A stretch of DNA of 64,000 bases from Clitopilus passeckerianus (Eukaryota; Basidiomycota; Agaricomycetes; Agaricales; Entolomataceae): positions 62,001 to 126,000 of the forward strand of contig CALYLX010000088.1 in assembly GCA_944990035.1 (NCBI GenBank), in the 5' to 3' direction. Made by a program: the position numbers and the translations under genes. The notes below the pieces were generated by a model that saw only the letters and a list, made by a program, of their open reading frames with translations, had not been told where the DNA came from and did not search any database. Positions 12,594 to 23,754 of the stretch are shown in pieces. Numbering within the stretch: the first letter of the stretch is position 1; every line of letters starts with the position of its first letter.

Positions 12594-13498
12594 ATGATGC
12601 CCTCAACCAGAAACGTCGTCGCATTCGCCTTCCTACTCGCTCAGCTTGCTCCATCCTTGGCGACAGCTGTCGAAGTTGAACCTCTTCCCCGAAGTGAAAG
12701 CGGAGTAATCGGTGCCCTCCTTCGCTCAACAACGCCTGAAAGCAAACGCTCCCTCGAGGCCCGTGGCACTTGTTCACTTGGCTACGTTGCTTGTGATGAT
12801 GGTTCGTGAGCTTTAGACCTTGCTCTGTACCATGACTTACCAGTTTTCCTCGTCTAGGACTCGGATGCTGCGCCATTGGCACAGTTTGTGGTACTTGGGG
12901 TGGAAAGCCAGGCTGCTGCCCTGTTGGCAAGACCTGTGTCGCCAATGACAACCCTTGTATCTACGTCGGGGATGTGAAGTGTAAAGGAGAGAACTTCTGC
13001 TGTCGTATGTGACTTGTCTCCATGTGCTCCTTGCTCTCATTCTTACGAATATTTTCTCCCAGCCGCGGGTGACACTTGCTACCGCGACTCTGCGGGCAAA
13101 CCCAAATGCTCCTACAACCCGGGAGGATTCACTACTAAATCAACAACAAGGACGACTACGACTTCCTACTCCCCTCCCGCAGCTTCTGCGACCTTCAACA
13201 CTCCCACTTTCTCCTTCGATACCCCAACATTTACCACCAGGTCAGTTTCAGTTCTTGTACCTTGTATTCTATAATATGACCGCTGGCATCTCCTGTTTGT
13301 AGCTCAACCTCCTCGATCCCTGCTGCTACGTTCGGTGGTGTCTTTGGTGACGAAACCTCCACGACAGCTGGCACTTCGCCTAGTAGCGGTATCAACCCCT
13401 TCGGACCTACAGAAGGAGGTGCCCTCGCCAATACTATCGCCGGTAGCTCCATCTTCGTTATTTTGGCAGGCATTGCGGCTGCGTTTGTTGCTGCCTAA
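12594..13498 (+). CDS. secreted GPI-type 14-cysteine protein, copy 2
   Basis: Four exons: 12594-12801, 12858-13004, 13063-13240 and 13303-13498, giving 242 residues. The plan matches copy 1: signal peptide (residues ~1-25), 14-Cys domain, Ser/Thr-rich stalk and a hydrophobic tail (SIFVILAGIAAAFVAA) suited to GPI attachment. Exon 2 has the same length (147 nt) in both copies and all three introns have the same phases, so the pair arose by tandem duplication. The Cys core is well conserved (GGKPGCCPVGKTCVANDNPC), whereas the stalk and the region after the signal peptide are not. A second ATG follows the first directly. Function is unknown. Confidence 0.8.
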
Positions 13499-13813
13499 AC
13501 GCCGGGGCCCCAATCGGTGAAGCTGACCTCGTAGGTTCTATAGAATTTCCACCGTAAGCACGTTTGGAGAGCCCCACGACTTCTTAATTCTAGACAAATG
13601 TATACCCCCTCCTAATGAATCAAAGTTGCTGTGATATTCTCGTGAGAGGGTGCCGCCGGGATGATTTACTCAGAACGACGTTTATTTACGAGTCGAAAGT
13701 CTAATGCGAGAACTATAGTTCGTACAGAAAAGCGAATGCAATGGCAAAGCATGAACGAGGAGTTTTTCAATTCTATCTGAGGAAGGTATCAATGTGTCTA
13801 ACCGTAGAAAGCC
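13499..13813. other. intergenic, convergent 3' ends
   Basis: About 315 bases between the converging GPI-type and NTF2-like genes. Nothing recognisable besides 3' flanks. Confidence 0.4.
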
Positions 13814-14588
13814 CTACGCATGTCCATTGGTCGAGCCATTCTTGGAGGCCGCTCTCTTGGGAGCCCAGACACCCAGCATCTGGGCAGACTTCGCGAGAAC
13901 AGAGGTTGCAAGTCCAGAGGCAGCTAGAGCCGGCTGCGTGAAGTATCCAAGCGGAGGGATGATCAGATTGAGGAATTGCTGCCGAGAAAGTTAATATATG
14001 CGTGGTTTCTTAGAAGGAATATGGACATACAGTAATGTCATAGTAGTCTTCCTGGCGTGAGATGTACCACTTGCCGTCCTCCTCGACAAGATCAAGGTAT
14101 GTTTTGAAACTGGCACCTTTTATCAATCATTCAAATATATGTGTAGCTAGAGCGGACGTACTGTGATCGGGTAGGTGCGAAAGGCGAGAAGCGTATATGG
14201 AAGACTTGACTTAGGTCAAGGGCCATTTTACCCGAGCTTGGGTCAAACACTAGGAGGGTGATTAGCGCATATAGCCCATGGAATTGATCACAATTTCTCG
14301 CACAAACGTTGTTGACCTCGACATCAATCTTAGGCGACATAACGCGATACCACCTATATAAAGCTCGATTAGGAGCCAGCGTCAGCGCAGGCATGGATGA
14401 CCACGTAACTGGTAAATTGCTAGAATCCTCTCGCTTGAATTGGGCCCGGAGCAGACTGAGCAAATGGGGTGACTGAAGGAGGCATCAGGCATAAAATACT
14501 TCATAACGGCAGCTCGCTGCTGGTCAGGGCTATGGGCTGATACGAGCTGAGTAATAACGCGAGGAATTTCGTTCTGGGGGCTCTGCAT
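13814..14588 (-). CDS. SigF-like NTF2-fold protein
   Basis: Five exons on the minus strand: 14410-14588, 14304-14353, 14162-14249, 14031-14109 and 13814-13978, giving 186 residues. Helix 1 (PRVITQLVSAHSPDQQRAAV, residues 9-28) leads to KYFMPDASFSHPIC. Next come ILAIYQWYRVMSPKIDVEV, a strand pair through LDLSQVFHIRF, and the late strand YLDLVEEDGKWYISRQEDYY. This fits an NTF2-like or SnoaL-like cone fold common in basidiomycete genomes as SigF-like proteins. The tail has an amphipathic, partly hydrophobic region (FLNLIIPPLGYFTQP). The biochemical role is not known. The third acceptor (14110) was chosen because it restores the frame. It is the intact parent of the pseudogene at 16665-17025. Confidence 0.7.
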
Positions 14589-16664
14589 GCTGTCTAGGTC
14601 GTAGTGGTCGAGGAAAGGGATAGGTAAAGCGCCTTAAGGCCTTAAGAGCGGTTTTCTTGGGATGAGCTTTTGAGGTGACGTCATGGGCAGACGTCAATTG
14701 TTGATATCCTTGTGAAATTCGTCACGGTCGCGTTTCCAGCGAAAGCTTCGCAGAATGACTGCACGACTCAAGATAAATTGTGAGCTCGACAACATCTGCA
14801 AAAACATCTAGTCTAGGTCACGGTAGGATTCTGCCCATGCAACGAAAATGGTTCCCCATAATCAAATGCCCAGGTGGCCAGGAGGCTGTCCAATAAATTT
14901 AAGAACAGCAATAATTAGAGCCTCAACGATCTACTCACGGAATTCCGTATCCGGTCTCCAAATGCTCTGATGACGTAGGGACGATCCCCTGCTTGCTCCA
15001 ACCCCGCGGCTGCCACATTCGAGAGGGCCAGCCACTTGAATTCTTGAGACGCACCCTCGTTCGAGCCAAAAGTTGAAATCTCGACTTCCTTGAGGAATGG
15101 GTAGGTCGATGGGGATAGAATCCGACCAATTGTCTCCCAGCATTCCATGAAGGTGTCCTCGTCAAAACCACCTAGGAAGCTAACTGGAAATTTCCCTTCA
15201 GTGCTAGTAGCAAGAATGATGAATCGAATACTGGAGATATTATTGGAAGGGGGAAGAGTTTTCAGGGTGTCTCCCACCCATGACAGTAAGGATAACATGG
15301 GCCAGGTGGTGTAGAACTTGAATGTGATAGTGTTTAACTTGAGAGAATTTGCCGACAAATCAACCGCATGGGTAGATCTCGTATCTGCATGTTCATCTTT
15401 GAGTATGCCAGTGCAATTAGAAATCAAGACAATCTGACTCATACCTTTTCGGCCTGAAAAAATTGTCAGCTTCTCCAAGGAAGGAATCCGCCCGACCAAG
15501 TCGCAGAGGTATTCCTCCTCGTGAACGATGCCTAGCTCCTTGAGTCTTCTGAAGTCGAAATCCTGGAGGAATATTGGCCACTCCGTACCATCCGGCCGCA
15601 TAAACCAACCTTCATGAGATGAAATAAGGTTTAACTTCTCCAACCGTATCGGAAGAATCAGAAGCTCCTTAGGTCTGGTGACAGGCTCACTTCTGTCCCG
15701 AAGGATGTCTGTTTCGACCAACTGTAATGATTTGAGGGAGGTCGCTTTGTTGACCAACCGGTGAATATCCCAGTCGCCATTAAGGCCAAGGACGAAATTG
15801 CCCAGTGTAAAATGATTGAAACATGGTCGCGAGACGCAATGGAGGACCTCCTTCTCGAAAGCTTCACCGGTGGGGAGGGATGCCCAGTTGAACCAGTATG
15901 ACCCATCGCCACCTTGCTTGCCCCATATTTGAAGATTGCTAACATTTGGCAGCATTGACAACACATTCGCGATATTTTCCAACGTCTCTTCCTGTTCTTG
16001 GTCGATGATTATGAGCAGATCCACCACCATAGGACGAAGGTGTGGACATGCGACGAGTAGTTGCTCTCTGCCTGCGCAGTTTTCCGGAATCAGTTTGAGT
16101 CCAGGAATAGCGAAGAGCAGTCGTTGAGAAGGGGTCTGCCAGTCGCGACAAACAAGTGCGCAGTTGGACAAAGGGGAGACGCTTTCCTGTCCATCTTCAG
16201 ACAGCAATTCTAGCACGTGGTTGGCGATTTCGAAGGGAAGCGAGGAGGCTGACGACATGCTTTCCTAGGCATTCGCTGCTTTGTTGAAGATATATATTCC
16301 ACTTGCCACCTGAGGCTTGATGGGAACAAGCGCAGCCAGGTCAGGTGAGATCTGGGCTGCTGTGCATTCGGATATTCGATGGACGTTGCAAGGGTGATGC
16401 TGTGTTTGATCAGTTGTCCAGGGTAGGAGCTTCAAGGAACTCGATGCTTGAAGGTTGCGCGGTACTGGGAAACATCCATTCCACGAGGGAGAGGTTACAC
16501 AAAATATTCATTCCAATCTATTTCCACACTGTTACACTTCTTAATACTTATAAGTCCCAGATAAGATATAAACAGCACCTCGAGATACTTCCATCCACGT
16601 TCCCTTCATCTCACCTCACCTCCCTCCTCTCATCCACTACCTTCTTCACCCAAGCGACCAACAC
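14222..16664. repeat. segmental tandem duplication, unit 1
   Basis: Unit 1 of a direct tandem duplication of about 2.44 kb. It starts inside the third exon of the NTF2-like gene and ends inside sequence homologous to the 3' end of the 836-residue gene further right. Unit 2 follows directly at 16665. The junction at 16664/16665 joins ACCAACAC to GCCATTTTACCCG, whereas the right outer edge continues ACCAACAC into ACTCTCC. No long homology is seen at the break, which suggests a non-homologous origin. Confidence 0.9.
14862..16258 (-). CDS. F-box-like / leucine-rich-like protein, copy 1
   Basis: Three exons on the minus strand: 15445-16258, 14939-15396 and 14862-14885, giving 431 residues. The first ~50 residues (LPFEIANHVLELL, CALVCRDWQTPSQRLLF) match the F-box-like start of many Agaricomycete proteins, which recruit targets to SCF ubiquitin ligases. 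The rest has spaced leucine-rich strands (LKSLQLVETDIL, RLEKLNLISSHEGW, LEKLTIF). The 48-nt intron is stop-free here, so it could be read through. In copy 2 it is 47 nt and must be removed, and splicing gives matching proteins, so I treat it as real. The 24-nt last exon and its stop are conserved in copy 2. Confidence 0.8.
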
Positions 16665-17025
16665 GCCATTTTACCCGACCTTGGGTCAAATACTGGAGAA
16701 TATTCAGTGCATATAATCAGCGGGTGAACCAGCTTCCCCTACAAACGTCTTTGACCTCGACATCAATCTTTGGCGACATAACGCGATACCACCTTCAGAA
16801 GGTCTAAGGGTGAGGTCATATTTGCGGACACGAAGCAGAGAACGCACTGATACATAGCCAAAACTCGTTCTCTCGAGTTAGGGCCAGAACCGACTGAGCA
16901 AATTGGTGACTAAATGACGCGTCCGCCTTGAAGTACTTCATGAAGGCAGCTCGTTGCTGGTCAGGGCTCGGAGACGATACAAGCTGGGTAACGACGCGAG
17001 AAATTTCTTTGGCGGGCGTCTGCAT
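16665..17025 (-). pseudogene. NTF2-like pseudogene, 5' half only
   Basis: From an ATG at 17025 the minus strand reads like exon 1 of the intact gene (EISRVVTQLVSSPSPDQQRA, KYFKADASFSH). A one-base deletion next to the ASFSH codons shifts the frame. Exon 2 (WYRVMSPKIDVEV) is still recognisable after a splice site, and the copy stops at the duplication junction within exon 3, so exons 4 and 5 are missing. It cannot make the full domain. Confidence 0.85.
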
Positions 17026-17279
17026 GTTGTCGTGGTCGTTGTGGTTGGGGAACGGAACTAGCAATGCGCCTTAAGAGCGGTTTGAATGGGGGCCATTGGA
17101 AGTGACGTCATTATAGCAATCTTGTGATCTTCGTTTAGGTTGCGTCTCGCAGACTGACTAGCAGAGTGACATGCATAGTAGTCTACGTACGTAGAGTAAA
17201 TCCAAGCCCAGCCGTTGTTCGTTCTAAAACTGCAATTAGACCGTCTAAACTGTTGAACGAAGAGTTGAGTGCGCCACAA

Positions 17280-18687
17280 TCAAATACTCAAGTGACCAGG
17301 AGGCTGCCAAACGATTTCTGAGTCAATGATCGTTCATAACAAGTTCATAAATCAGTAGCCGAACTCACGAAATTCTGTATCTGGCCGCCAAATGTTCGGA
17401 TGACGTAGGGACGGTTTCCTGCTTGCTTTAAACCGGTTGCCGCCACAGCCGAGAGTGCCGACCATTTGAATGCTTGAGAAGCGCCGTCGTTAGAACCGAG
17501 CGTCGAAATCTCAACTTCTTTGAGGAAGGGGTAGTTCGACGGGGATAGGATCCGACCGATAAGCTCCCAGCATTCCAGGAAGGTGTCCTCGTCAAAACCA
17601 CCCAGGAAGCTAACTGGAAATTTCCTTCCAGTGCTAGAGGCAAGAATGATGAATCGGATAATGGAAATATTATTGGAAGGGGGAAGAGTTTTCAGGGTGT
17701 CTTCCACCCATGACAGCAAGGATAATATGGGCCTGGTGGTGTGGAATTTGAACGTAATGGCGTTCAACTTGAGCGAATTTCTGGACAAGTCAACTGCATG
17801 GGTAGATCTCGTGTCTGCAAGGTCATCTTGGGTATGTCGGTGCAGTTAGGAATCAAGACAATCTGACTCATACCTTTTTGGCCTGAAATGATTGTCAGCT
17901 TCTCCAAGGAAGGAATCCGTCCGACCAAGTCACAGAAGGACTTTTCCTTGTGAACGATGCCTGGCTCCTTGAGTCTTCTGAAGTCGAAACCCTGGAGGAA
18001 TGTTGTCCACTCCGTACCATCCGGCGGGATAAACCAACCTTCCTGAGATGAAGTAAGGTTTAACTTCTCCAACCGTATCGGAAGAATCAGAAGCTCCACA
18101 GGTCCGGTGATAGGCCCACTTCCGTCCCGAAGGATGTCTGTTTCGACCAACTGTAATGATTTGAGGGAGGTCGCTTTGTTGACCAGCCGGTGAATATCCC
18201 ATTCGCTACCAAGGACAAGGGCGAAATTTCCCAGTGTAAAATGATTGAAACATGGTCGCGAGACGCAATGGAGGACCTCCTTCTCGAAAGCTTCACCGGT
18301 AGGGAAGGACGCCCAGCCGAACCAGAATGACCCATGGCCGCCTTCCGTGCCCCATATTTGAAGATTGCTAACATTTGGTAGCATTGACAGCACATTCGTG
18401 ACACCTTTCAAGTTCTCGTCCTGTTCTTGGTCAATGATTATGAGCAGATCCACCACCATAGGACGAAGATGTGGACATGCGACAAGCAGTTGCTCTCTGC
18501 CTGTGCAGTTTTCTGGAACCAGTCTGAGTCCAGGAATAGCGAAGAGCAGTCGTTGAGAGGGGGTTTGCCAGTCGCGACAAACAAGTGCGCAGTTGGACAA
18601 TGTAGAGATGCTTTCCTGTCCATCTTCAGACAGCAATTCTAGCACGTGGTTGGCGATTTCGAAGGGAAGTGAGGGGGCTGACGACAT
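17280..18687 (-). CDS. F-box-like / leucine-rich-like protein, copy 2
   Basis: Three exons on the minus strand: 17874-18687, 17369-17826 and 17280-17303. Exon lengths are identical to copy 1 (814, 458 and 24 nt), giving 431 residues. Without splicing of the 47-nt intron the frame breaks at once, which validates the intron in both copies. The F-box region differs from copy 1 at few residues (SISTLSNC against SVSPLSNC). Divergence grows towards the 3' end, and the last intron is 65 nt against 53. Both copies look functional, so specificity may be diverging. Confidence 0.8.
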
Positions 18688-19039
18688 GCTTTCCTAGGCA
18701 TTCGCTGCTTTGTTGAAGATATATATTCCACTTGCCACCTGAGGCTTGATGGGAACAAGCGCAGCCAGGTCAGGTGAGATCTGGACTGCTGTGCATTCGG
18801 ATATTCGATGGACGTTGCAAGGGTGATGCTGTGTTTGATCAGTTGTCCAGGGTAGGAGCTTCAAGGAACTCGATGCTTGAAGGTTGCGCGGTACTGGGAA
18901 ACATCCATTCCACGAGGGAGAGGTTACACAAAATATTCATTCCAATCTATTTCCACACTGTTACACTTCTTAATACTTATAAGTCCCAGATAAGATATAA
19001 ACAGCACCTCGAGATACTTCCACCCACGTTCCCTTCGTC

Positions 19040-21729
19040 TCACCTCACCTCCCTCCTCTCATCCACTACCTTCTTCACCCAAGCGACCAACACACTCTCC
19101 AACAATCTCTCCCATCCTTCATCCCTTCTGGCAACAACTTTCGCATCGAATGGTATCGGGTCCTCGCCTTTCCTGCTCCCCCCGCCTAAACCGTTGGCGC
19201 TACTAATGGAGATTCGCGGTCCTGCTGCTGTGAGCGTGATGTTATGCGTGGTCCGTGTGGGGGATGCAAGTGGTGTCCCATTATTGCCCGGTTGCGGGAG
19301 AGGAAGCGTTGTTGGAGTTGCAGTCGGAACAGGTGCAGAAGGGAGCTGGATTGGGAGCATGTATCTCAGTTTGAGTGCCCTAATGACAAAGGATTAGCGA
19401 TGAGAGTAATGCTCAAGGAGGGGAATACAACTAACCCTGCCCACAGCCTGAGGTTATCCGTCCTTCTGAATGTCCACGTCTTCTTCCCTCCGTCTCCGCT
19501 TTCAGCTTCCAACCTGGCAATATCGTGAATAGCGTCCTTGCTGACATATCCCCAAGGGTGCTTGGAGCTCCTAACGACCGCGTTGTAAGCGGTACAGAGC
19601 AATTGTCCTGATGTTAACGAGCTGAGGAACGCTTCCCGACTGGACGGAGAATCGTCAGATGGTAGAGGCGAGAGAACTGGCAGCAGGTGTTGTGGAAGGA
19701 AGGAGCTCAGAAGTGCGTGGGCTCGAGCTGGTGAACAAGAAAGGTCGGATTAACATGAGATCTCTGATCAAGTTAGAGTGAACCTCACCAAGGTCATCAT
19801 CAACATGGAAGTCCCTCCGAGCCCAGTCTGGCAACTCCTCGTCATCCAGTTCCTCGATATCTCCTTCTTCCTCTTCTTCCTCTAATATGCCTTGTTGAGC
19901 ACTGAAAACACTCTCTTCCTCCTCTTCTCCGATTTCTCCCAAACCACCTATTGGCTCTCCACGTAGGCCCTCTGGTTCATCAGTGATCACCCCACCCAGC
20001 CCCATGCTCAACATCCCTGTCGAGACTCTCCTCTTCCCCCCACTTTCCCCAGACGACAGGAACAGCGAAGGTGGAGCTCGTAATCCACCCTCCGCGCTCG
20101 CTCGTCTCGACGACCGACCCTTTGATTTCGGCCTGTTCGATGAATTGAGTATCATCTTCCTCCGCTCCTTATCCCATCCCCTCTCCCCAGCTCTACTCTT
20201 TCTCTCATCCGACGTCGGTGAAGAAGGTGACGGGGGTTCTAACCCATCAGTAACCTTCCTCTTCTCCATCTCTCCGCTGAACAACACCCCATCAACGACA
20301 TCCAGATAACTCTCCACCATGTGCCGTTCCCTCTCCAGCTCCCTCAGCTTAACGTCCTGCCTATACAGCCATCCGCTATTAACAGCGCTCATGGCCTCAA
20401 TCTTCTCATCCCAACGTTCTCGCTTAACCGCGCCCTCTTCATACTCGGGCAACAGGAACGGATCCTCATCTTCTTCGTCTTCCCAGACTGGGATTGATTC
20501 AGGACCGTGCCTGCCTTGAACTTGAATAAATCGGACGGATGTATCAGATTCAAGGCGGCGGTAGGCAGGGTGCAGGAGGTCGACGCTGGTGCTACCAGCA
20601 TCAGAGCCAATTTCGGGGCTAGCCATTCTGGAGTGAGGGTCACCACCGCCTGTGCTTTCGCTGCGGGCATCAGAGAGGTCGAGGCGGTGAGATCCGTGGA
20701 CGTCTAGGGCATCGTAGGCCGAATCAGAGAGTGGGAGGCGGCAATTTTCTTCGACCATCCGCAGGACGGAGAGGACCTCTATTGCAGATCGTCGGATTAA
20801 TGTTAGTGGGTCAGTGGTCGTGGTAGTCCGAGGAGTAGATGTTGATGCTGTAGTTGCAGTAGATGACCCTTTAGTCGGCGTCGATGTAGCGCCGCCACTT
20901 TGTGATGATGAAGCGGAGGCAGATTGTGCTTTAGCCAAGGCTGCTGCAGGTCCCAGATTGGCAGGCGTAAAGTTGGCACGAATAGTACCTGCATCCTCGT
21001 CTGGCAGAGCGACGAGATAGTTGCGAATAGACCTAATGGCCCGTGTTGTCGCTTTGAGCAGGCCCAGAACGTCGACGACAGTGTCGTCCCCTGCCTTTGC
21101 CTCTCCTGCCTCGAGACCCCATATTTCCTCGACCTTCTTGAGATCTTCAACGACCAGAGCTTTGAGAGTTTCGGGATTCGTCTCTGTTTTGACATCGTGT
21201 TTTGGGAAGCTGGGGTGAGCTGGAGGTGGCTCGGGTATAAGTGGTGACGGAGGCAGGTTTAGCAGAGGGAACTGAGAAGTGATGGAGGGTGAAGTGCGTA
21301 TGTGGGTCAGGCCACCAATTGCTGGTACCAAACCGGGTTGTGATTTAGCAAGAGGACTGCACAACGACGGAAACAATCAGTGTGCTGAATATAAACAAGG
21401 TATATGAAAGTTACTGACTTTTTCTTCGCTGCGATCCCAGTTTTAGTAAAGTAGTGCTGCAGGTGCTCGATGCTCCCTAATGTCATCACACTCTCCCTCT
21501 TAGCTGCACTCCTGCTAAAGGGCTTCTGTTGCCTCGTGCCGTTGGACGTAGACATGTTGGGGTAATATGAGGCCTGCCGACGTGCTGATTTAGCTAGTTG
21601 GCCTGGAGGTGTTGGTGATTCGCCGACAGTAACATCAGGAGAAGACGAGATGGACGTCGCATGCGTCGTTCCTGTCCCCGTAGACGACGGTGACATTGGA
21701 GGTGTCGAAGCTGGTGACGGTGTTGACAT
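19040..21729 (-). CDS. conserved fungal protein of unknown function, 836 aa
   Basis: Four exons on the minus strand: 21419-21729, 19789-21356, 19436-19727 and 19040-19379. Residues 1-100 are Ser/Pro/Thr-rich. The middle has a helical stretch (LVVEDLKKVEEIWGLEAGEA), Thr/Ser-rich linkers and a strongly acidic run near residues 575-620. The C-terminal third has an ordered block, LTSGQLLCTAYNAVVR, HPWGYVSKDAIHDIARLE, TWTFRRTDNLRLWAGALKLRY, whose spacing faintly recalls a calponin-homology fold, though I would not assign it. I do not know its role. Its last codons (to 19093) lie inside unit 2 of the duplication, and unit 1 carries a stray copy of this tail at about 16611-16664. Confidence 0.75.
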
Positions 21730-22029
21730 CGTATAGTGGTTGGGAATAGTTGTCGTGACTGAATTGAGTCAAATGAGTTCTAGATGTCTAGTGATTCCGG
21801 TAATCCAAAGTTCGGCGTAAGTGGCGTAAATTCGTTGCAACGAAATGAAAGAAGAGCAGAAAACGTTCGTTGCTCGTTGTCGTTGTCGTCGCGGTCGTCG
21901 TCGGTTCCGTTGAGATGGTACAATTCAAAGTCCCAGCTGGAGTTCCGGTTGATCTTTCTGCTGATCATCAGGGTTGCTCTCGATCGCTTACCAAGTTTTC
22001 CGCTGACCGTAACCTGACCATCCTTTCTC

Positions 22030-23328
22030 ATGCCACTATTACTTCCAGAGATCGTTGGCCTCATCGTGGACAATCTCAAGGACAAGGAGGCACTAAAACA
22101 TTCCTCTCTAGTCTCTTGGGAATGGCGTTTACTGTCGCAAAAGAACCTGTTCTCCTCTTTTGATCTCCGGCTAAGCCACGAGAATATATCTGAGGTCGAC
22201 AACCATCTCAGAGCCTCTCCTCACCTCCAATCGATGATTCGCACCCTCTCTATAACTCTCACATATGAGTTCTGCACCCTTTCAGAAAGCATGCCAGGGT
22301 ATGCGGATGTCCTGAACAAGTTCACGAACATAGGAACTCTCAACATTATCGGCGAGGACTACCACTTCGGTGGCAAGGATTGCTCCTCTTGGGGAACCTG
22401 GTCAAACAGACATCTCAAGCACCCACTCACTCTACCATCGTTGAGGACCGTTTATCTCTGCCATGTTGAAGTCCAAGTTGGCGAAGTAGACGCGGCGTTC
22501 TTCAACCTGCTCGTGCAGTCCCCAGCTCTCAAAACAATCGAACTCATCGGTCTGTCGATACTCGAATCGGATGGTCGCCTTTCCCCCCTTTCTCCTCCCG
22601 ACAACGCGTTCCTAGATGCCCCAGACAGGTTGGCCGCGGATATCCCTAAGATTCGAGTCTCGAATCTTACCGTCCTCTCGGGCATTCGGAAGCCTACTAA
22701 GGCCCACTTGCAATGGCTATTGCAGTCAATAGACTTCAGGGGCATAACAGGCTTGCATATCAGCTATGGGGAGAGCTATTTACACGAGATTGTGGCCCAT
22801 ACGGAATGTTTAGAGAGCCTGATCCTCACTTCGAAGGTTCCAGGTGCGCCAGGGTCCTAAATACCTTCGCGGAAATTGCTAAATATAAAGGAATTAGATA
22901 ATTCGCACGATCCGGTCGATTTATCTCGAACGTTCAAAGCCCTCCTGTCTATCACCTTCAAATTTCATACCCCTCGCAGTTCATTCGTTCCTGATCTTCT
23001 TACATGGATAGAGCGAACCCTCGCCACCCTTCCGCCTTCAAATATCGTCGCTCGCATCCAATTTACCATAGTCCACGAGGGTCGCCTGTTATCCGAAACA
23101 CAGTCATGGATACGAATATGGAATGACCTTGCTTCGTCCTTAGCAGTTGACCGATTGCCCCACCTTAAAAGAGTCAAGATCTCGACTTTTGGGCTTCCAG
23201 GTGGTATATTCCTGTTAGCTGGGAAGCTTGCATTCGACGCAAAGGAAGGTTTAGGCAATTTCTTCGGAGTCGACGGTCCCCCTTTCATCATTGAAATGCA
23301 ATCTAGCTCCATTTCGGGGTCACTCTAA
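22030..23328 (+). CDS. F-box-like / leucine-rich-like protein, divergent paralogue
   Basis: Two exons, 22030-22836 and 22891-23328, give 414 residues. The amino terminus (LLPEIVGLIVDNLKDKEAL, SLVSWEWRLLSQKNLFSSF) is F-box-like. The second half aligns by eye with the duplicated pair: ITFKFHTPRSSFVPDLLTWI and TLATLPPSNIVARIQFTIV against ITFKFYTTWPMLSLLSWV and TLKTLPPSNNISSIRFIIL. The intron lies near the corresponding place. It is thus a third, older family member on the opposite strand. The 807-nt exon 1 ends with a weak GTTCCA donor, and an unspliced read stops at 22860. Confidence 0.72.
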
Positions 23329-23754
23329 ACTTGCCTCCAAATTACGACTGGAGAGAGCCACTTTCTGGATCAGTGATCTGTTTGAGTATGGAACCGAATC
23401 TCCGGGTGCCAGGACTCAAATGGGGTAGGTGGGATGTTCGCAACGTCCGCAATTTCTACACCATCTGACTGATTCTAGGCGCTGAGTGGCCAACATCTGC
23501 CGCGTGTAGTTATCTTCTCGTACGGTTCAATTCATTCCGTCTTCTCATCCTCGATCTTGCCCCGTATCACACGTTTTATTTGCTCGACTACGATGAGTAT
23601 TTACAATGTGAAAATTATAATCATTTATAGTTTGTTTTCCCTACGAGCAATCATGGACTATTTTCAACGCTAATGAAGTCAAATGGATTGTCCAATGAGG
23701 CAATATTGAGAGGTTTTAAGTCAAAGGGTGACAATCATGTATCAGGAAGTGTTT
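23329..23754. other. intergenic, convergent 3' ends
   Basis: About 425 bases between the third F-box gene and the first MPF gene. No motif or repeat was recognised. Confidence 0.4.

Larger units (their letters stand above)
16665..19093. repeat. segmental tandem duplication, unit 2
   Basis: Second unit, about 2.43 kb, in direct orientation after unit 1. It carries a truncated NTF2-like copy, the second F-box gene, and upstream DNA that runs into the 3' end of the 836-residue gene. The 406 bases upstream of the F-box start (18688-19093) have the same length as in unit 1 (16259-16664) and differ at only about three positions, while the coding parts differ far more. Confidence 0.9.

Noticed and set aside
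14915..16258. Single uninterrupted 447-residue reading of F-box copy 1
   Set aside because: The 48-nt intron is stop-free by chance. The duplicate copy has a 47-nt intron that must be spliced, and the 3' terminal exon is conserved, so the spliced 431-residue model is better.
19983..20670. Plus- and minus-strand frames inside the 836-aa gene
   Set aside because: Antisense and out-of-frame shadows of a long Ser/Pro-rich and acidic coding exon.
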